22,909 nt of DNA from VGLO01 sp964599285 (GTDB lineage Bacteria; Patescibacteriota; Minisyncoccia; Minisyncoccales; Staskawiczbacteraceae). The DNA lies in NCBI GenBank assembly GCA_964599285.1, contig CAZREI010000015.1, positions 1-22,909 on the forward strand, in the 5' to 3' direction. Position 1 is the first letter of the stretch; each line of letters opens with the position of its first letter. Made by a program: the position numbers and the translations under genes. The notes beneath the pieces were generated by a model, which was not told the DNA's origin, ran no database searches, and saw only the letters and a list, made by a program, of their open reading frames with translations. Below, one piece after another: positions 6,654 to 12,690 of the stretch.

Positions 6654-6663
6654 ATACTATTGC

Positions 6664-6691
6664 TTGACTTTCGTCATAAAAGATATAGATT
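6664..6691 (+). promoter_or_regulatory. Candidate hicBA promoter, leaderless
   Basis: TTGACT (6664-6669), a 16-bp spacer, then TAGATT (6686-6691) overlapping TATAGA. The -10 box ends 6 nt before the hicB ATG, so the transcript would start at or next to the start codon. Confidence 0.5.
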
Positions 6692-6697
6692 AAGAGC

Positions 6698-6916
6698 ATG
6701 TCATATAAATTTACTGCCATTATCAATAAAGAAAAAAAATGGTATGTTGCCCATTGCCTTGAATTAGGGGTTGTAAGCCAGGGCAAAACCATTGAAGAAG
6801 CTCAAAAAAACTTAAAAGAAGCCGTTGAACTTTACTTAGAAGACAATCCAGGCGCCAAAACCTATCTTTCAAAATCCCCTTCTTTAATAACCACCTTTGA
6901 ATTGCAGTATAACTGA
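6698..6916 (+). CDS. hicB: HicB-family antitoxin, 72 aa
   Basis: Short HicB-type protein. The N-terminal half is the partial RNase-H-like fold of HicB (YKFTAIINKEKKWYVAHCLELGVVSQGKTIEEAQKNLKEAVELYLED), with the typical ...CLELG...G.T.EEA..NL.EA.ELYLE pattern. It lacks the C-terminal helix-turn-helix of longer HicB proteins, so DNA binding is not obvious. It neutralises the HicA mRNA interferase encoded 3 bp downstream. HicB before HicA is one of two known orders. It sits right after the nrdA stop, with a promoter-like sequence in the gap and no SD. Confidence 0.9.
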   Translation: MSYKFTAIINKEKKWYVAHCLELGVVSQGKTIEEAQKNLKEAVELYLEDNPGAKTYLSKSPSLITTFELQYN

Positions 6917-6919
6917 TAC

Positions 6920-7144
6920 ATGGCCAAGCCACTCTCTGCTAAAATCGTGATTAAAGTTTTATGCAAAGAGTTTGGCTTTTCTTTTGTCTCGCAAAAAGGA
7001 ATCCATGTGAAGTTAAGCAAAGCTACCAGCAAACAAGAAATTGTAACCGTCGTTCCGATGCACAAGGAGTTATCTCCAGGGACATTAAAGGGAGTTTTAA
7101 AGTTAGCACAAGTAGAAGAAAAGGAATTTAGAGCAAAGTTGTAA
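6920..7144 (+). CDS. hicA: HicA-family mRNA interferase toxin, 74 aa
   Basis: Double-stranded-RNA-binding-like HicA fold. Features seen: SAKIVIKVLCKEFGFSFVSQKGIHVKL with the catalytic-region His (QKG-x-H, Ile where Ser is usual), then VVPMHKELSPGTLKGVLKLAQV, matching the HicA signature VP.H.EL..GTL..IL..A. HicA cleaves mRNAs and is held inactive by HicB. The stop codon overlaps the first bases of the duplicated nrdA tail (7143-7199). The module therefore fits exactly between the two tail copies, which suggests it travelled with one of them. Confidence 0.92.
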   Translation: MAKPLSAKIVIKVLCKEFGFSFVSQKGIHVKLSKATSKQEIVTVVPMHKELSPGTLKGVLKLAQVEEKEFRAKL

Positions 7145-7199
7145 AATCCACATGCCATCAGACCCGCAAGAAAACTTTTTGTGCGACGGCTGCCAGTAA
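7143..7199 (+). repeat. Direct repeat, copy 2: untranslated duplicate of the nrdA tail
   Basis: 57 bp matching 6597-6653 except for two bases. In the nrdA frame the differences are CCT/CCA (Pro) and TCC/TCA (Ser), both synonymous. In this frame a TAG at 7129 precludes read-through from upstream. It is followed directly by an 8-bp hairpin (7200-7219). Confidence 0.95.
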
Positions 7200-7303
7200 G
7201 TGCGGGTAGCAACCCGCACCGCAGAACCACGCGGAAATTTACGCGGAATTACGCGGAAACGATAACGGCCGTCATTGCGAGCGAAGCGAAGCAATCTAAT
7301 CAA
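7200..7303. repeat. Hairpin, ACGCGGA repeat and REP-like repeat
   Basis: GTGCGGGT-AGCA-ACCCGCAC (7200-7219) is a perfect 8-bp stem-loop after the nrdA tail copy, without a U-tract. An ACGCGGA repeat (7220-7262) follows, then a GTCATTGCGAG...GCAATCTAATC repeat (from 7271), in the opposite orientation to the copies at 1769 and 22844. Confidence 0.75.
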
Positions 7304-7341
7304 CTTGAAAGTTTTTAGTGAGTTTGTTAGTCTTACATCGT

Positions 7342-7602
7342 ATGACCACCATAAATATAAAATTGAATAATTCTGAAAAACAAAGATTAAGCGCCATAGC
7401 AATGCGATACGGTTTAACATTGCCGGATTTAGCAAAAAAAGTTTTAGAGGAACTAAAAGGACAATTTGAATTAGAATCAATACATGAATACGAAAATCCC
7501 AGTAAAGTTGCTAAAGCTGTAAAAATAGCCCTGCAAGATTACAAAAAGGGAAAGTTTTTTCAAAAAAAAGCCACGAACGGATTCGTGGCCCATATGTCAT
7601 GA
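7342..7602 (+). CDS. Ribbon-helix-helix antitoxin-like protein, 86 aa
   Basis: The N-terminus MTTINIKLNNSEKQRLSAIA-x-RYGLTLPDLAKKVLEEL has a short beta strand followed by two helices, the MetJ/Arc ribbon-helix-helix pattern of RelB/ParD-like DNA-binding antitoxins. The remainder (IHEYENPSKVAKAVKIALQDYKKGK) resembles a toxin-neutralising tail. The start at 7342 is preferred over an upstream GTG because the protein begins with the canonical strand there. No toxin gene follows. The last dozen codons (KKATNGFVAHMS) run through the terminator hairpin of the convergent gene at 7597-7920, so the original 3' end was probably lost when that cassette arrived. Orphan antitoxin or solo regulator. Confidence 0.7.
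   Translation: MTTINIKLNNSEKQRLSAIAMRYGLTLPDLAKKVLEELKGQFELESIHEYENPSKVAKAVKIALQDYKKGKFFQKKATNGFVAHMS
7562..7589 (-). terminator. Intrinsic terminator of the 7597-7920 gene
   Basis: A perfect 8-bp stem GCCACGAA/TTCGTGGC (7570-7589) with a 4-nt loop, followed on the minus strand by eight Ts (7562-7569), 7 bp after the gene's stop. Confidence 0.9.
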
Positions 7603-7920
7603 TTCGGGAGCGTTAACTATTTGGAACGGCGACTTTTTTATACCTCTTTTGAGATATTCATCGAGCAGTAGATGTAAAGCTTTCAGCGTATCTTGTTGCA
7701 TGGCGATCCCTGTTACCAGAAGATTTTCATAACGATCGACTGTAGCTCGAGAAATCAACTTCCCATCACAAATGTCCGCGGCTTCTATGGGAGTTCCCCA
7801 AAAAATAATTGGTGTTTCCTTGCCATCTTTAGACATTACATGAAGTGCTACCTGCCGACCCGTTTCCTCATCGATCATAATCGCCCTAGACCAAACAATT
7901 TTCAATTGATTCGAATCCAT
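7597..7920 (-). CDS. Orphan protein, 107 aa
   Basis: Unrecognised soluble protein. The N-terminal 50 residues suggest a beta sheet (KIVWSRAIMIDEETGRQVALHVMSKDGKETPIIFWG); the C-terminal half is helical (ENLLVTGIAMQQDTLKALHLLLDEYLKRG). Complete expression signals surround it: TTGACA-N17-TATATT promoter, leader of about 35 nt, AAGGAG ribosome site in the context TCACAAGGAGA shared with the 150-443 gene, and a perfect terminator. It runs against the surrounding RNR genes and interrupts nrdA-nrdB, so it looks like an inserted single-gene cassette. Function unknown; a DNA-binding or regulatory role cannot be inferred. Confidence 0.8.
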   Translation of the reverse strand: MDSNQLKIVWSRAIMIDEETGRQVALHVMSKDGKETPIIFWGTPIEAADICDGKLISRATVDRYENLLVTGIAMQQDTLKALHLLLDEYLKRGIKKSPFQIVNAPES

Positions 7921-7962
7921 AGGTCGCTCTCCTTGTGATTAGGTGGATTAGGTGCTAATAAT

Positions 7963-7991
7963 AATATAGCTTATAAGCTAGTTTTTGTCAA
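7963..7991 (-). promoter_or_regulatory. Sigma-70 promoter with palindromic spacer
   Basis: On the minus strand TTGACA (7986-7991), 17 bp, TATATT (7963-7968). A perfect 14-bp palindrome TAGCTTATAAGCTA (7967-7980) overlaps the -10 box and spacer, the position expected of a repressor operator. Confidence 0.8.
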
Positions 7992-8028
7992 AATTTTAAA
8001 ATATTTCAAATAATTAAATAAAAAACCC

Positions 8029-9024
8029 ATGCCAATATTAGGAAAAGCTTCGCCAGAAGATATGAATCTTCACCCCATGCGCTATCAGTGGGCTTACGAC
8101 CTTTATAACCAGGCCGTTCGCAATACCTGGTTCCCTCATGAAATTGCTTTAAAAGAAGATTTGGAGGACTGGAATAAAATGACCGAAGACGAACGCCACG
8201 CGGTAAAATTTACCATGGCCTTTTTTAATCCGGCGGAACTGATTGTCAACCGATCTATCGCGCTTGGCATTTATCCGTATTTAAAATCTCCTGAATGCCA
8301 CTTGTATTTAGCCAAGCAAATGTGGGAAGAGGCAAATCACTGCGTGGCTTTTGAATATGTGTTGGAGACCTTTCCATTTGACCGAGAAAAGATTTTCAGC
8401 GTCCATTTGGAAACACCCAGCATGCAGGCCAAAGAAGCTTATGTAATGAAATATTTAAAACGCATGACCGAAGATAAATTGGATATTGAAACGCCCGAAG
8501 GCAAAAAAGATTTTATCCGCAACTTGGTGGCCACTAATATAGTAATGGAAGGCATTTGGTTTTACAGTGGTTTTATGGTCGCTTTGTCTTTCAGGCAACG
8601 AAACCAGCTGCGAAATTTTGGATCAATGGTTGATTGGGTTTTGCGAGACGAATCACTGCATTTAAAGTTTGGCATTCAGTTAATTCAAACTGCGCTGGAA
8701 GAAAACGCGGAACTGCTTACCGAAGAATTTGCCAATGAAATAAAATCTATTATTGTGGAGGGCGTCAACATTGAAAACGCTTATAACAAAGATTTATTCC
8801 CTAACGGAATTTTGGGACTGAACGCCGAATATGTAAACCAATATGTGCAGTACGTGGCAGACCGAAGGCTCCTGGAACTTGGTCTGCCAAAAGAATACAA
8901 CGTCACCAATCCTGCCAAATGGATGTCAACCGCCACCGATGTGCTGGAGTTGGTAAACTTTTTTGAACAGCAAAATACCAAGTACGAAGTGGATTCGGGG
9001 CATACAAAGAAACCAATGACATGA
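8029..9024 (+). CDS. nrdB: Ribonucleotide reductase beta subunit, class Ic-like, 331 aa
   Basis: Ferritin-like R2 protein that holds the dimetal cofactor and feeds the radical to NrdA. Metal ligands by alignment to the family: E70 (where E. coli has Asp84), E101, H104, E174, E208, H211 (RDESLH). Trp34 matches E. coli Trp48 of the radical path. The residue at the radical-tyrosine position (EANHCVAF, E101 plus 7) is Phe108, not Tyr. Tyr-to-Phe together with Asp-to-Glu is the signature of class Ic enzymes such as Chlamydia, which use a Mn/Fe cofactor. All four carboxylates are present, so it is not the Glu-poor class Ie. The tail contains KYEVDSG, a possible counterpart of the Tyr356 region. No SD. 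A strong terminator follows at 9052. Confidence 0.93.
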   Translation: MPILGKASPEDMNLHPMRYQWAYDLYNQAVRNTWFPHEIALKEDLEDWNKMTEDERHAVKFTMAFFNPAELIVNRSIALGIYPYLKSPECHLYLAKQMWEEANHCVAFEYVLETFPFDREKIFSVHLETPSMQAKEAYVMKYLKRMTEDKLDIETPEGKKDFIRNLVATNIVMEGIWFYSGFMVALSFRQRNQLRNFGSMVDWVLRDESLHLKFGIQLIQTALEENAELLTEEFANEIKSIIVEGVNIENAYNKDLFPNGILGLNAEYVNQYVQYVADRRLLELGLPKEYNVTNPAKWMSTATDVLELVNFFEQQNTKYEVDSGHTKKPMT

Positions 9025-9053
9025 AACATGAAACATGGAACATAAAACATTAA
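9019..9053 (+). repeat. Heptanucleotide array (ACATGAA)x5
   Basis: Five 7-nt units: ACATGAA, ACATGAA, ACATGGA, ACATAAA, ACATTAA. They begin inside the last codons of nrdB. The reverse complement belongs to the same word family as the array at 18508-18535. Confidence 0.85.
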
Positions 9054-9074
9054 AAGCGCCTGCGGGCGCTTTTT
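9052..9074 (+). terminator. Terminator after nrdB
   Basis: A perfect 9-bp stem AAAAGCGCC/GGCGCTTTT with a TGCG loop, running into a T-tract. Confidence 0.9.
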
Positions 9075-9077
9075 CCC

Positions 9078-9104
9078 TGGACAAAACTGAATAGACGCTA
9101 TAAT
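9078..9104 (+). promoter_or_regulatory. Candidate promoter of the receiver-domain gene
   Basis: TATAAT at 9099-9104, with TGGACA (9078-9083) 15 bp upstream. The -10 is perfect, the spacing short. The gene's leader is about 35 nt. Confidence 0.5.
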
Positions 9105-9145
9105 ATAAAGTGGTGTTGCTCTTTCCTAGGCTAAAGGAGCGTATA

Positions 9146-9493
9146 ATGAAAAAGGTGCTCATAGTAGAGGACTCTTTGTATCGTCAGTCCACGTGGTGTC
9201 GATCCCTTACGGGCAAAGTCATTATTCTAAGCGCGTTCTGTCGTAAAGTAGCTGAACAAATGTTTGCAGAAAATACGGACATTGATATCGTCGTTATGGA
9301 CGGATGCGTTGACAGTGACGAAGATATCGATACCGAAAGTCTTGTACGCATGTTTAGAGAGACTTTCCGCGGCCCAATGATTGCAGCTTCCAAAAGTCCG
9401 CACTTTCGATCGCTTCTTAAAGAAGCTGGCTGTAATTACGAGTGTCACAAGGAAGACGTGCCAAAGACAATCCTTAAGATACTTAAAATTTAG
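9146..9493 (+). CDS. Orphan CheY-like receiver-domain protein, 115 aa
   Basis: A single response-regulator receiver domain. KKVLIVEDS gives the acidic pair Glu8/Asp9. IDIVVMDGC gives the phospho-acceptor Asp52. MIAASKS places Ser82 at the Thr/Ser switch position, and Lys102 (CHKED) stands at the conserved Lys site. No output domain follows, so it would act by protein contact like CheY or Spo0F. No histidine kinase is nearby. The start at 9146 is fixed by AAAGGAG 6 nt upstream. It has its own TATAAT promoter and terminator. Cys is unusually frequent (six residues). Residues 52-62 form an acidic loop (DGCVDSDEDID), longer than usual after the phospho-Asp. Alternative: a degenerate receiver used as a scaffold. 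Confidence 0.8.
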   Translation: MKKVLIVEDSLYRQSTWCRSLTGKVIILSAFCRKVAEQMFAENTDIDIVVMDGCVDSDEDIDTESLVRMFRETFRGPMIAASKSPHFRSLLKEAGCNYECHKEDVPKTILKILKI

Positions 9494-9502
9494 AGACACC
9501 AT

Positions 9503-9528
9503 AAGCCAATCCCGAGATTGGCTTTTTA
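9503..9528 (+). terminator. Terminator of the receiver gene
   Basis: An 8-bp stem AGCCAATC/GATTGGCT, loop CCGA, then TTTTATTT. TTGGCT in its 3' arm (9518-9523) is 17 bp from TAACAT (9541-9546), which ends 6 nt before the recG ATG, so the hairpin may also carry the recG -35 box. Confidence 0.85.
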
Positions 9529-9552
9529 TTTGCGCTTTGGTAACATGAGCTT

Positions 9553-12183
9553 ATGCTAAATTTAGAAACTCCTATTGCCCAGGTCCCCAATATCGGGCCG
9601 GTTTACCAGAAAAAATTACAAAAACTGGGCATCAAAACGGTTCAGGATTTGCTGTACTATTTTCCGGCGCACTATGACGATTTTTCCAACATCATTCCCA
9701 TCAAGAACGTGCAAGCCGGATTTACCGCTTGCGTGCAGGGGAAAATCGTATCGATAGAAACTACCCCGACGTTCAAAAAATACATGCCCATCACCGAAGC
9801 TTTCATTGAAGATGAAACGGGAACTATCAAAGCGCTGTGGTTTAACCAGCCGTTTCTTGCACAATCATTAAAAGAAGATGACTTTGTGTGCCTTGCCGGA
9901 AAAGCCACCTTGAGCAAACAAGGCCTTTACTTAAATAATCCGGTGCATGAAAAAATAAATGAGTTGGAAGAAAATGGGAGCCTAACCCACACCGGGCGGA
10001 TCATTCCCGTTTATTCGGAAACGCGCGGAGTGACCAGCCGCTGGCTGCGCTATATTATCAAGCCTTTGCTCAAGCAGTTTTACAACAACATTCCGGAAGT
10101 ATTGCCCCAGGAAGTGGTAAAAAAACACAAATTTTTACCGGTAAGCCAGGCGTTATGGCAGGCTCATTTTCCCGATTCTTTTGAAGCAGCCGACGCGGCC
10201 AAAGCTCGATTTTCGTTTGAAAACTTATTTTTACTTCAGCTTTCTATTTTAAAACAGCGAACCGCTTTGATGCAAAAAAGGGCCATCCCCTGCCCGATGG
10301 ACGCCGCGCTCATGAAACAATTTACCGAAAGCTTGCCATTTCAGTTAACCGATTCCCAGCGCCAGTGCGCCTTTACTATTTTAAAAGACTTGGAAAAGTC
10401 GGTGCCCATGTCGCGTCTTTTGGAGGGAGATGTGGGGTCAGGCAAAACGGTGGTGGCAACGATGGCCGCATTAAGCGTGATAAAAAATGGCTATCAAGTT
10501 GCCTTCATGGCGCCCACCGAAATTTTAGCCAGCCAGCATTTTAAAGGCATTTCAAAAATGTTGGAAAAGTTTGATGTAAAAATTGGTTATTTGTCGGGCA
10601 AGGAAAGTTTCATTTTTAAAAATGGGAAAGTCAGCGAAATCAAAAAGAAAGATTTACTATTGGAATTGCAATTCGGGCAAATTGATTTGTTAATTGGAAC
10701 CCACGCCTTGATTTCAAAAAGCGTCACATTTTCTAAGCTGGCACTGGTTGTTTTGGACGAACAGCATCGCTTTGGAGTCAACCAGAGACAAGCTCTGGTT
10801 CGCGGATCAACGCAGATAGATACGCGGATTAACGCGGATACGACAGAAACCATAGAGCAAATTGATAAAGAAAAACTGTTATATGAAAAATTAACCTATA
10901 AAATACGCGGAGCGATGTTTAACGTTTATAACACACTGGGTTCCGGCCACAAAGAAATTATCTATCAACATGCGCTCCTTGAAGAATTAAAAAATCAAGG
11001 GCTCAAATCGGAAGCGGAAAAAATTATTTCACTTACCTATGGCAATAAAAGCATAGGCACCTATAAAGCCGATGTAATAGTTGAAGAATCGGTACTTATA
11101 GAATTGAAGGCGCTACCATTCGTCGGAGATACTGAAAAAAAACAAGTATGGAGTTATTTAAAAGGTTCATCGTATAAAGTTGCCTTTCTTGTAAATTTTG
11201 GCCCTAAATTAACTATTGAAAGAATTGTGTACGACGCCGTCCGTCATCCGCGTTCATCTGCGTTTATTCCGCGTAAATCCGCGCAAGAGATGATACCTCA
11301 TCTCTTGAGTATGACGGCGACTCCCATCCCTCGCACGCTGGCACTAACGGTGTATGGCGATTTGGACTTATCGCTGATAAAAGAGATGCCCAAAAATCGC
11401 AAGAAAATAAAAACGGTTATTGTAGATCTGCGCGAACGGCAAGTCGCCTATGATTTTATTCATAAAGAAGCAAAAGCGGGCAAAGGGATTTTTGTGATTT
11501 GTCCTAAGATAGGCGCTGAAGACGAAAAAAACTCGGATCCGATTTCTGGTTCATTTGTGCCGACTAATTATCAGCCAGAACTTTTAGGAAAATTAGAAAC
11601 CAAATCCGTCACCCAGGAATACGAAAAACTTTCCAAAGAAATATTTCCCGATTTGCGCATCACCATGCTCCACGGTAAAATGAAACCCAAAGAAAAAGAG
11701 CGCATCATGCTGGATTTTAAAAAAGGAGAAATTGATATTTTGGTTTCCACGTCGGTGGTGGAAGTCGGGGTTGATGTGCCGCGGGCTACCGTCATGATGA
11801 TTGAAGGAGCCGAGCGATTTGGTTTGGCTCAGCTGCATCAGTTCCGGGGTCGGGTCGGGCGCAGTGATATGCAATCGTATTGTTTTTTATTTACCACTGA
11901 CCCCAGCCAGCAAAATCGCAAACGCCTCAAAGCCATGGAAACCTGTGAGAATGGTTTTGAGCTGGCCCAAAAAGATTTGGAAATTCGCGGGCCGGGGCAA
12001 CTGTACGGAGCCCAGCAATGGGGGCTGCCGGACGTTGCTATGGAAGGCATCTTGAACATATTTTTAGTAGAAAAAACTAGGACCGAAGCCAAGGAGCTTT
12101 TGCAAAAACATCCGCATTTAGAAAACCATCCCTTGCTACAAGAAAGGCTGAAACAGTTTACCACCAAAATCCATTTTGAATAA
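9553..12183 (+). CDS. recG: ATP-dependent DNA helicase RecG with an in-frame GxxExxY insertion, 876 aa
   Basis: RecG rewinds stalled replication forks and branch-migrates Holliday junctions. Order: N-terminal wedge/OB region (residues 1-160, VPNIGPVYQKKLQKLGI...VQDLLYYFPAHYDD), SF2 helicase with Walker A GDVGSGKT at 292-299, DEQH at 402-405, motif III TATPIPRTL soon after residue 585, and QxxxFRGRVGR at 760-770. Residues about 418-577, between DEQHRFGVNQRQAL and MIPHLLSMTATPIP, are extra: in E. coli RecG only a loop of about 15 residues separates these motifs. Without the insert the length (about 715) fits the family. The insert holds a GxxExxY domain (mobile_element entry). The frame is open throughout, so one chimeric protein is predicted. 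No SD; start probably leaderless. Confidence 0.95.
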   Translation: MLNLETPIAQVPNIGPVYQKKLQKLGIKTVQDLLYYFPAHYDDFSNIIPIKNVQAGFTACVQGKIVSIETTPTFKKYMPITEAFIEDETGTIKALWFNQPFLAQSLKEDDFVCLAGKATLSKQGLYLNNPVHEKINELEENGSLTHTGRIIPVYSETRGVTSRWLRYIIKPLLKQFYNNIPEVLPQEVVKKHKFLPVSQALWQAHFPDSFEAADAAKARFSFENLFLLQLSILKQRTALMQKRAIPCPMDAALMKQFTESLPFQLTDSQRQCAFTILKDLEKSVPMSRLLEGDVGSGKTVVATMAALSVIKNGYQVAFMAPTEILASQHFKGISKMLEKFDVKIGYLSGKESFIFKNGKVSEIKKKDLLLELQFGQIDLLIGTHALISKSVTFSKLALVVLDEQHRFGVNQRQALVRGSTQIDTRINADTTETIEQIDKEKLLYEKLTYKIRGAMFNVYNTLGSGHKEIIYQHALLEELKNQGLKSEAEKIISLTYGNKSIGTYKADVIVEESVLIELKALPFVGDTEKKQVWSYLKGSSYKVAFLVNFGPKLTIERIVYDAVRHPRSSAFIPRKSAQEMIPHLLSMTATPIPRTLALTVYGDLDLSLIKEMPKNRKKIKTVIVDLRERQVAYDFIHKEAKAGKGIFVICPKIGAEDEKNSDPISGSFVPTNYQPELLGKLETKSVTQEYEKLSKEIFPDLRITMLHGKMKPKEKERIMLDFKKGEIDILVSTSVVEVGVDVPRATVMMIEGAERFGLAQLHQFRGRVGRSDMQSYCFLFTTDPSQQNRKRLKAMETCENGFELAQKDLEIRGPGQLYGAQQWGLPDVAMEGILNIFLVEKTRTEAKELLQKHPHLENHPLLQERLKQFTTKIHFE
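10801..11283 (+). mobile_element. GxxExxY-domain element inserted in recG, bounded by inverted ACGCGGA repeats
   Basis: The inserted segment encodes a GxxExxY-family domain (RecG residues about 435-565): KIRGAMFNVYNTLG, then G465-x-x-E468-x-x-Y471, and the nuclease-type motif D507...E517-L-K519 (ADVIVEES, then VLIELKA). This is the PD-(D/E)xxK-like core of that family, with all three key residues present. The left edge (10801-10844) and the right edge (11239-11283) carry the same repeat in opposite orientation, made of ACGCGGAT/ACGCAGAT words. Both repeats and the domain are read in frame with recG. This family is usually a free-standing protein of about 120-130 residues. Inference: the element inserted as a unit, and survival depended on an open frame. 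It has no Hint/intein blocks, so protein splicing is not expected. Confidence 0.85.
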
Positions 12184-12195
12184 AAATTGGCAAAT

Positions 12196-12223
12196 AAAAA
12201 AGCTTTGCGGATTAGCACAAAGC
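12196..12223 (-). terminator. Terminator overlapping the 3' end of the 12212-12577 gene
   Basis: Minus strand: GCTTTG...CAAAGC stem (12202-12223) followed by six Ts (12196-12201). The stop codon lies in the loop. It lies 12 bp beyond the recG stop. Confidence 0.7.
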
Positions 12224-12577
12224 CTTATGGTTTCGTTTTTTTCTTTTTACTATCATCGATGGCAATTTCAAAGCTTCTAAACAAGTGACCTCTCTATCTT
12301 TTCCGGTTATCACCTCCCCATTCCATGCTTCTAAAAAAGTGACTTCTCTGCCTCTTGTGTTTCTTATCTCCCCATCCCATTGTCTAAAAAACGTTCGTTC
12401 TGATCCACCTTCGTAGGTTACGGTAATCCAACTCATTTCTCCAGGGTTTCCGGTAATATGGCTTACTAAGGCAAAAAAAATCAAAGTCTGGTCTTCAACA
12501 TTCAGTTCGACATCTTTTATCGGATCTCCCGAAGGTAAAATAGGAACAATGCGTAATTTTATGATGCTCTTTGCCAT
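12212..12577 (-). CDS. Orphan protein with 18-residue tandem repeats, 121 aa
   Basis: Unrecognised. The ATG at 12577 (MAKSIIKLRIVP) is preferred to a TTG at 12589; a weak GGGGA precedes it. The N-terminal 70 residues resemble the protein of the next gene (12691-12936): both begin M-x-x-SI-x-x-L-x-I-x-P, then a strand, then a W/I-x-x-x-Y-x-x-G-x-x-x segment and DG(E/T)I. The C-terminal part consists of about three 18-residue units (TFFRQWDGEIRNTRGREV, TFLEAWNGEVITGKDREV, TCLEALKLPS...), matched in DNA by 54-bp tandem copies (roughly 12272-12379). It ends in a basic tail (KRKKRNHK). It probably arose by duplication followed by internal repeat growth. Likely a beta-rich repeat protein. Confidence 0.75.
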   Translation of the reverse strand: MAKSIIKLRIVPILPSGDPIKDVELNVEDQTLIFFALVSHITGNPGEMSWITVTYEGGSERTFFRQWDGEIRNTRGREVTFLEAWNGEVITGKDREVTCLEALKLPSMIVKRKKRNHKALC

Positions 12578-12656
12578 GATAGTCCCCAAAAAAGGCGTTG
12601 TTGTAGGTGCTGGCTAAATAATAGTACATCCACATTAAAATATCAATGTGAGGCAT

Positions 12657-12682
12657 AAAAAAGCCTCCTTGAATTAGGAGGC
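12657..12682 (-). terminator. Terminator of the 12691-12936 gene
   Basis: Minus strand: a 7-bp stem GCCTCCT/AGGAGGC followed by six Ts, 8 bp after the stop codon. The GGAGG inside the stem imitates a ribosome site for a spurious downstream frame. Confidence 0.85.
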
Positions 12683-12690
12683 CAGAAGAT

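Noticed and set aside
7318..7341. GTG start for the ribbon-helix-helix gene
   Set aside because: The extra eight residues precede the canonical MTTINIKL strand, and there is no ribosome site; the ATG at 7342 is simpler.
10801..11283. Intein inside recG
   Set aside because: No Hint blocks, no Cys/Ser at the left junction and no HN-C/S/T at the right. The insert is a GxxExxY domain, and the only Hint domain in the window is in the 1851-2762 gene.
12495..12656. Minus-strand frame starting after GGAGG at 12656
   Set aside because: The apparent SD is the 3' arm of the terminator of the preceding gene, and the frame overlaps the better 12212-12577 gene.
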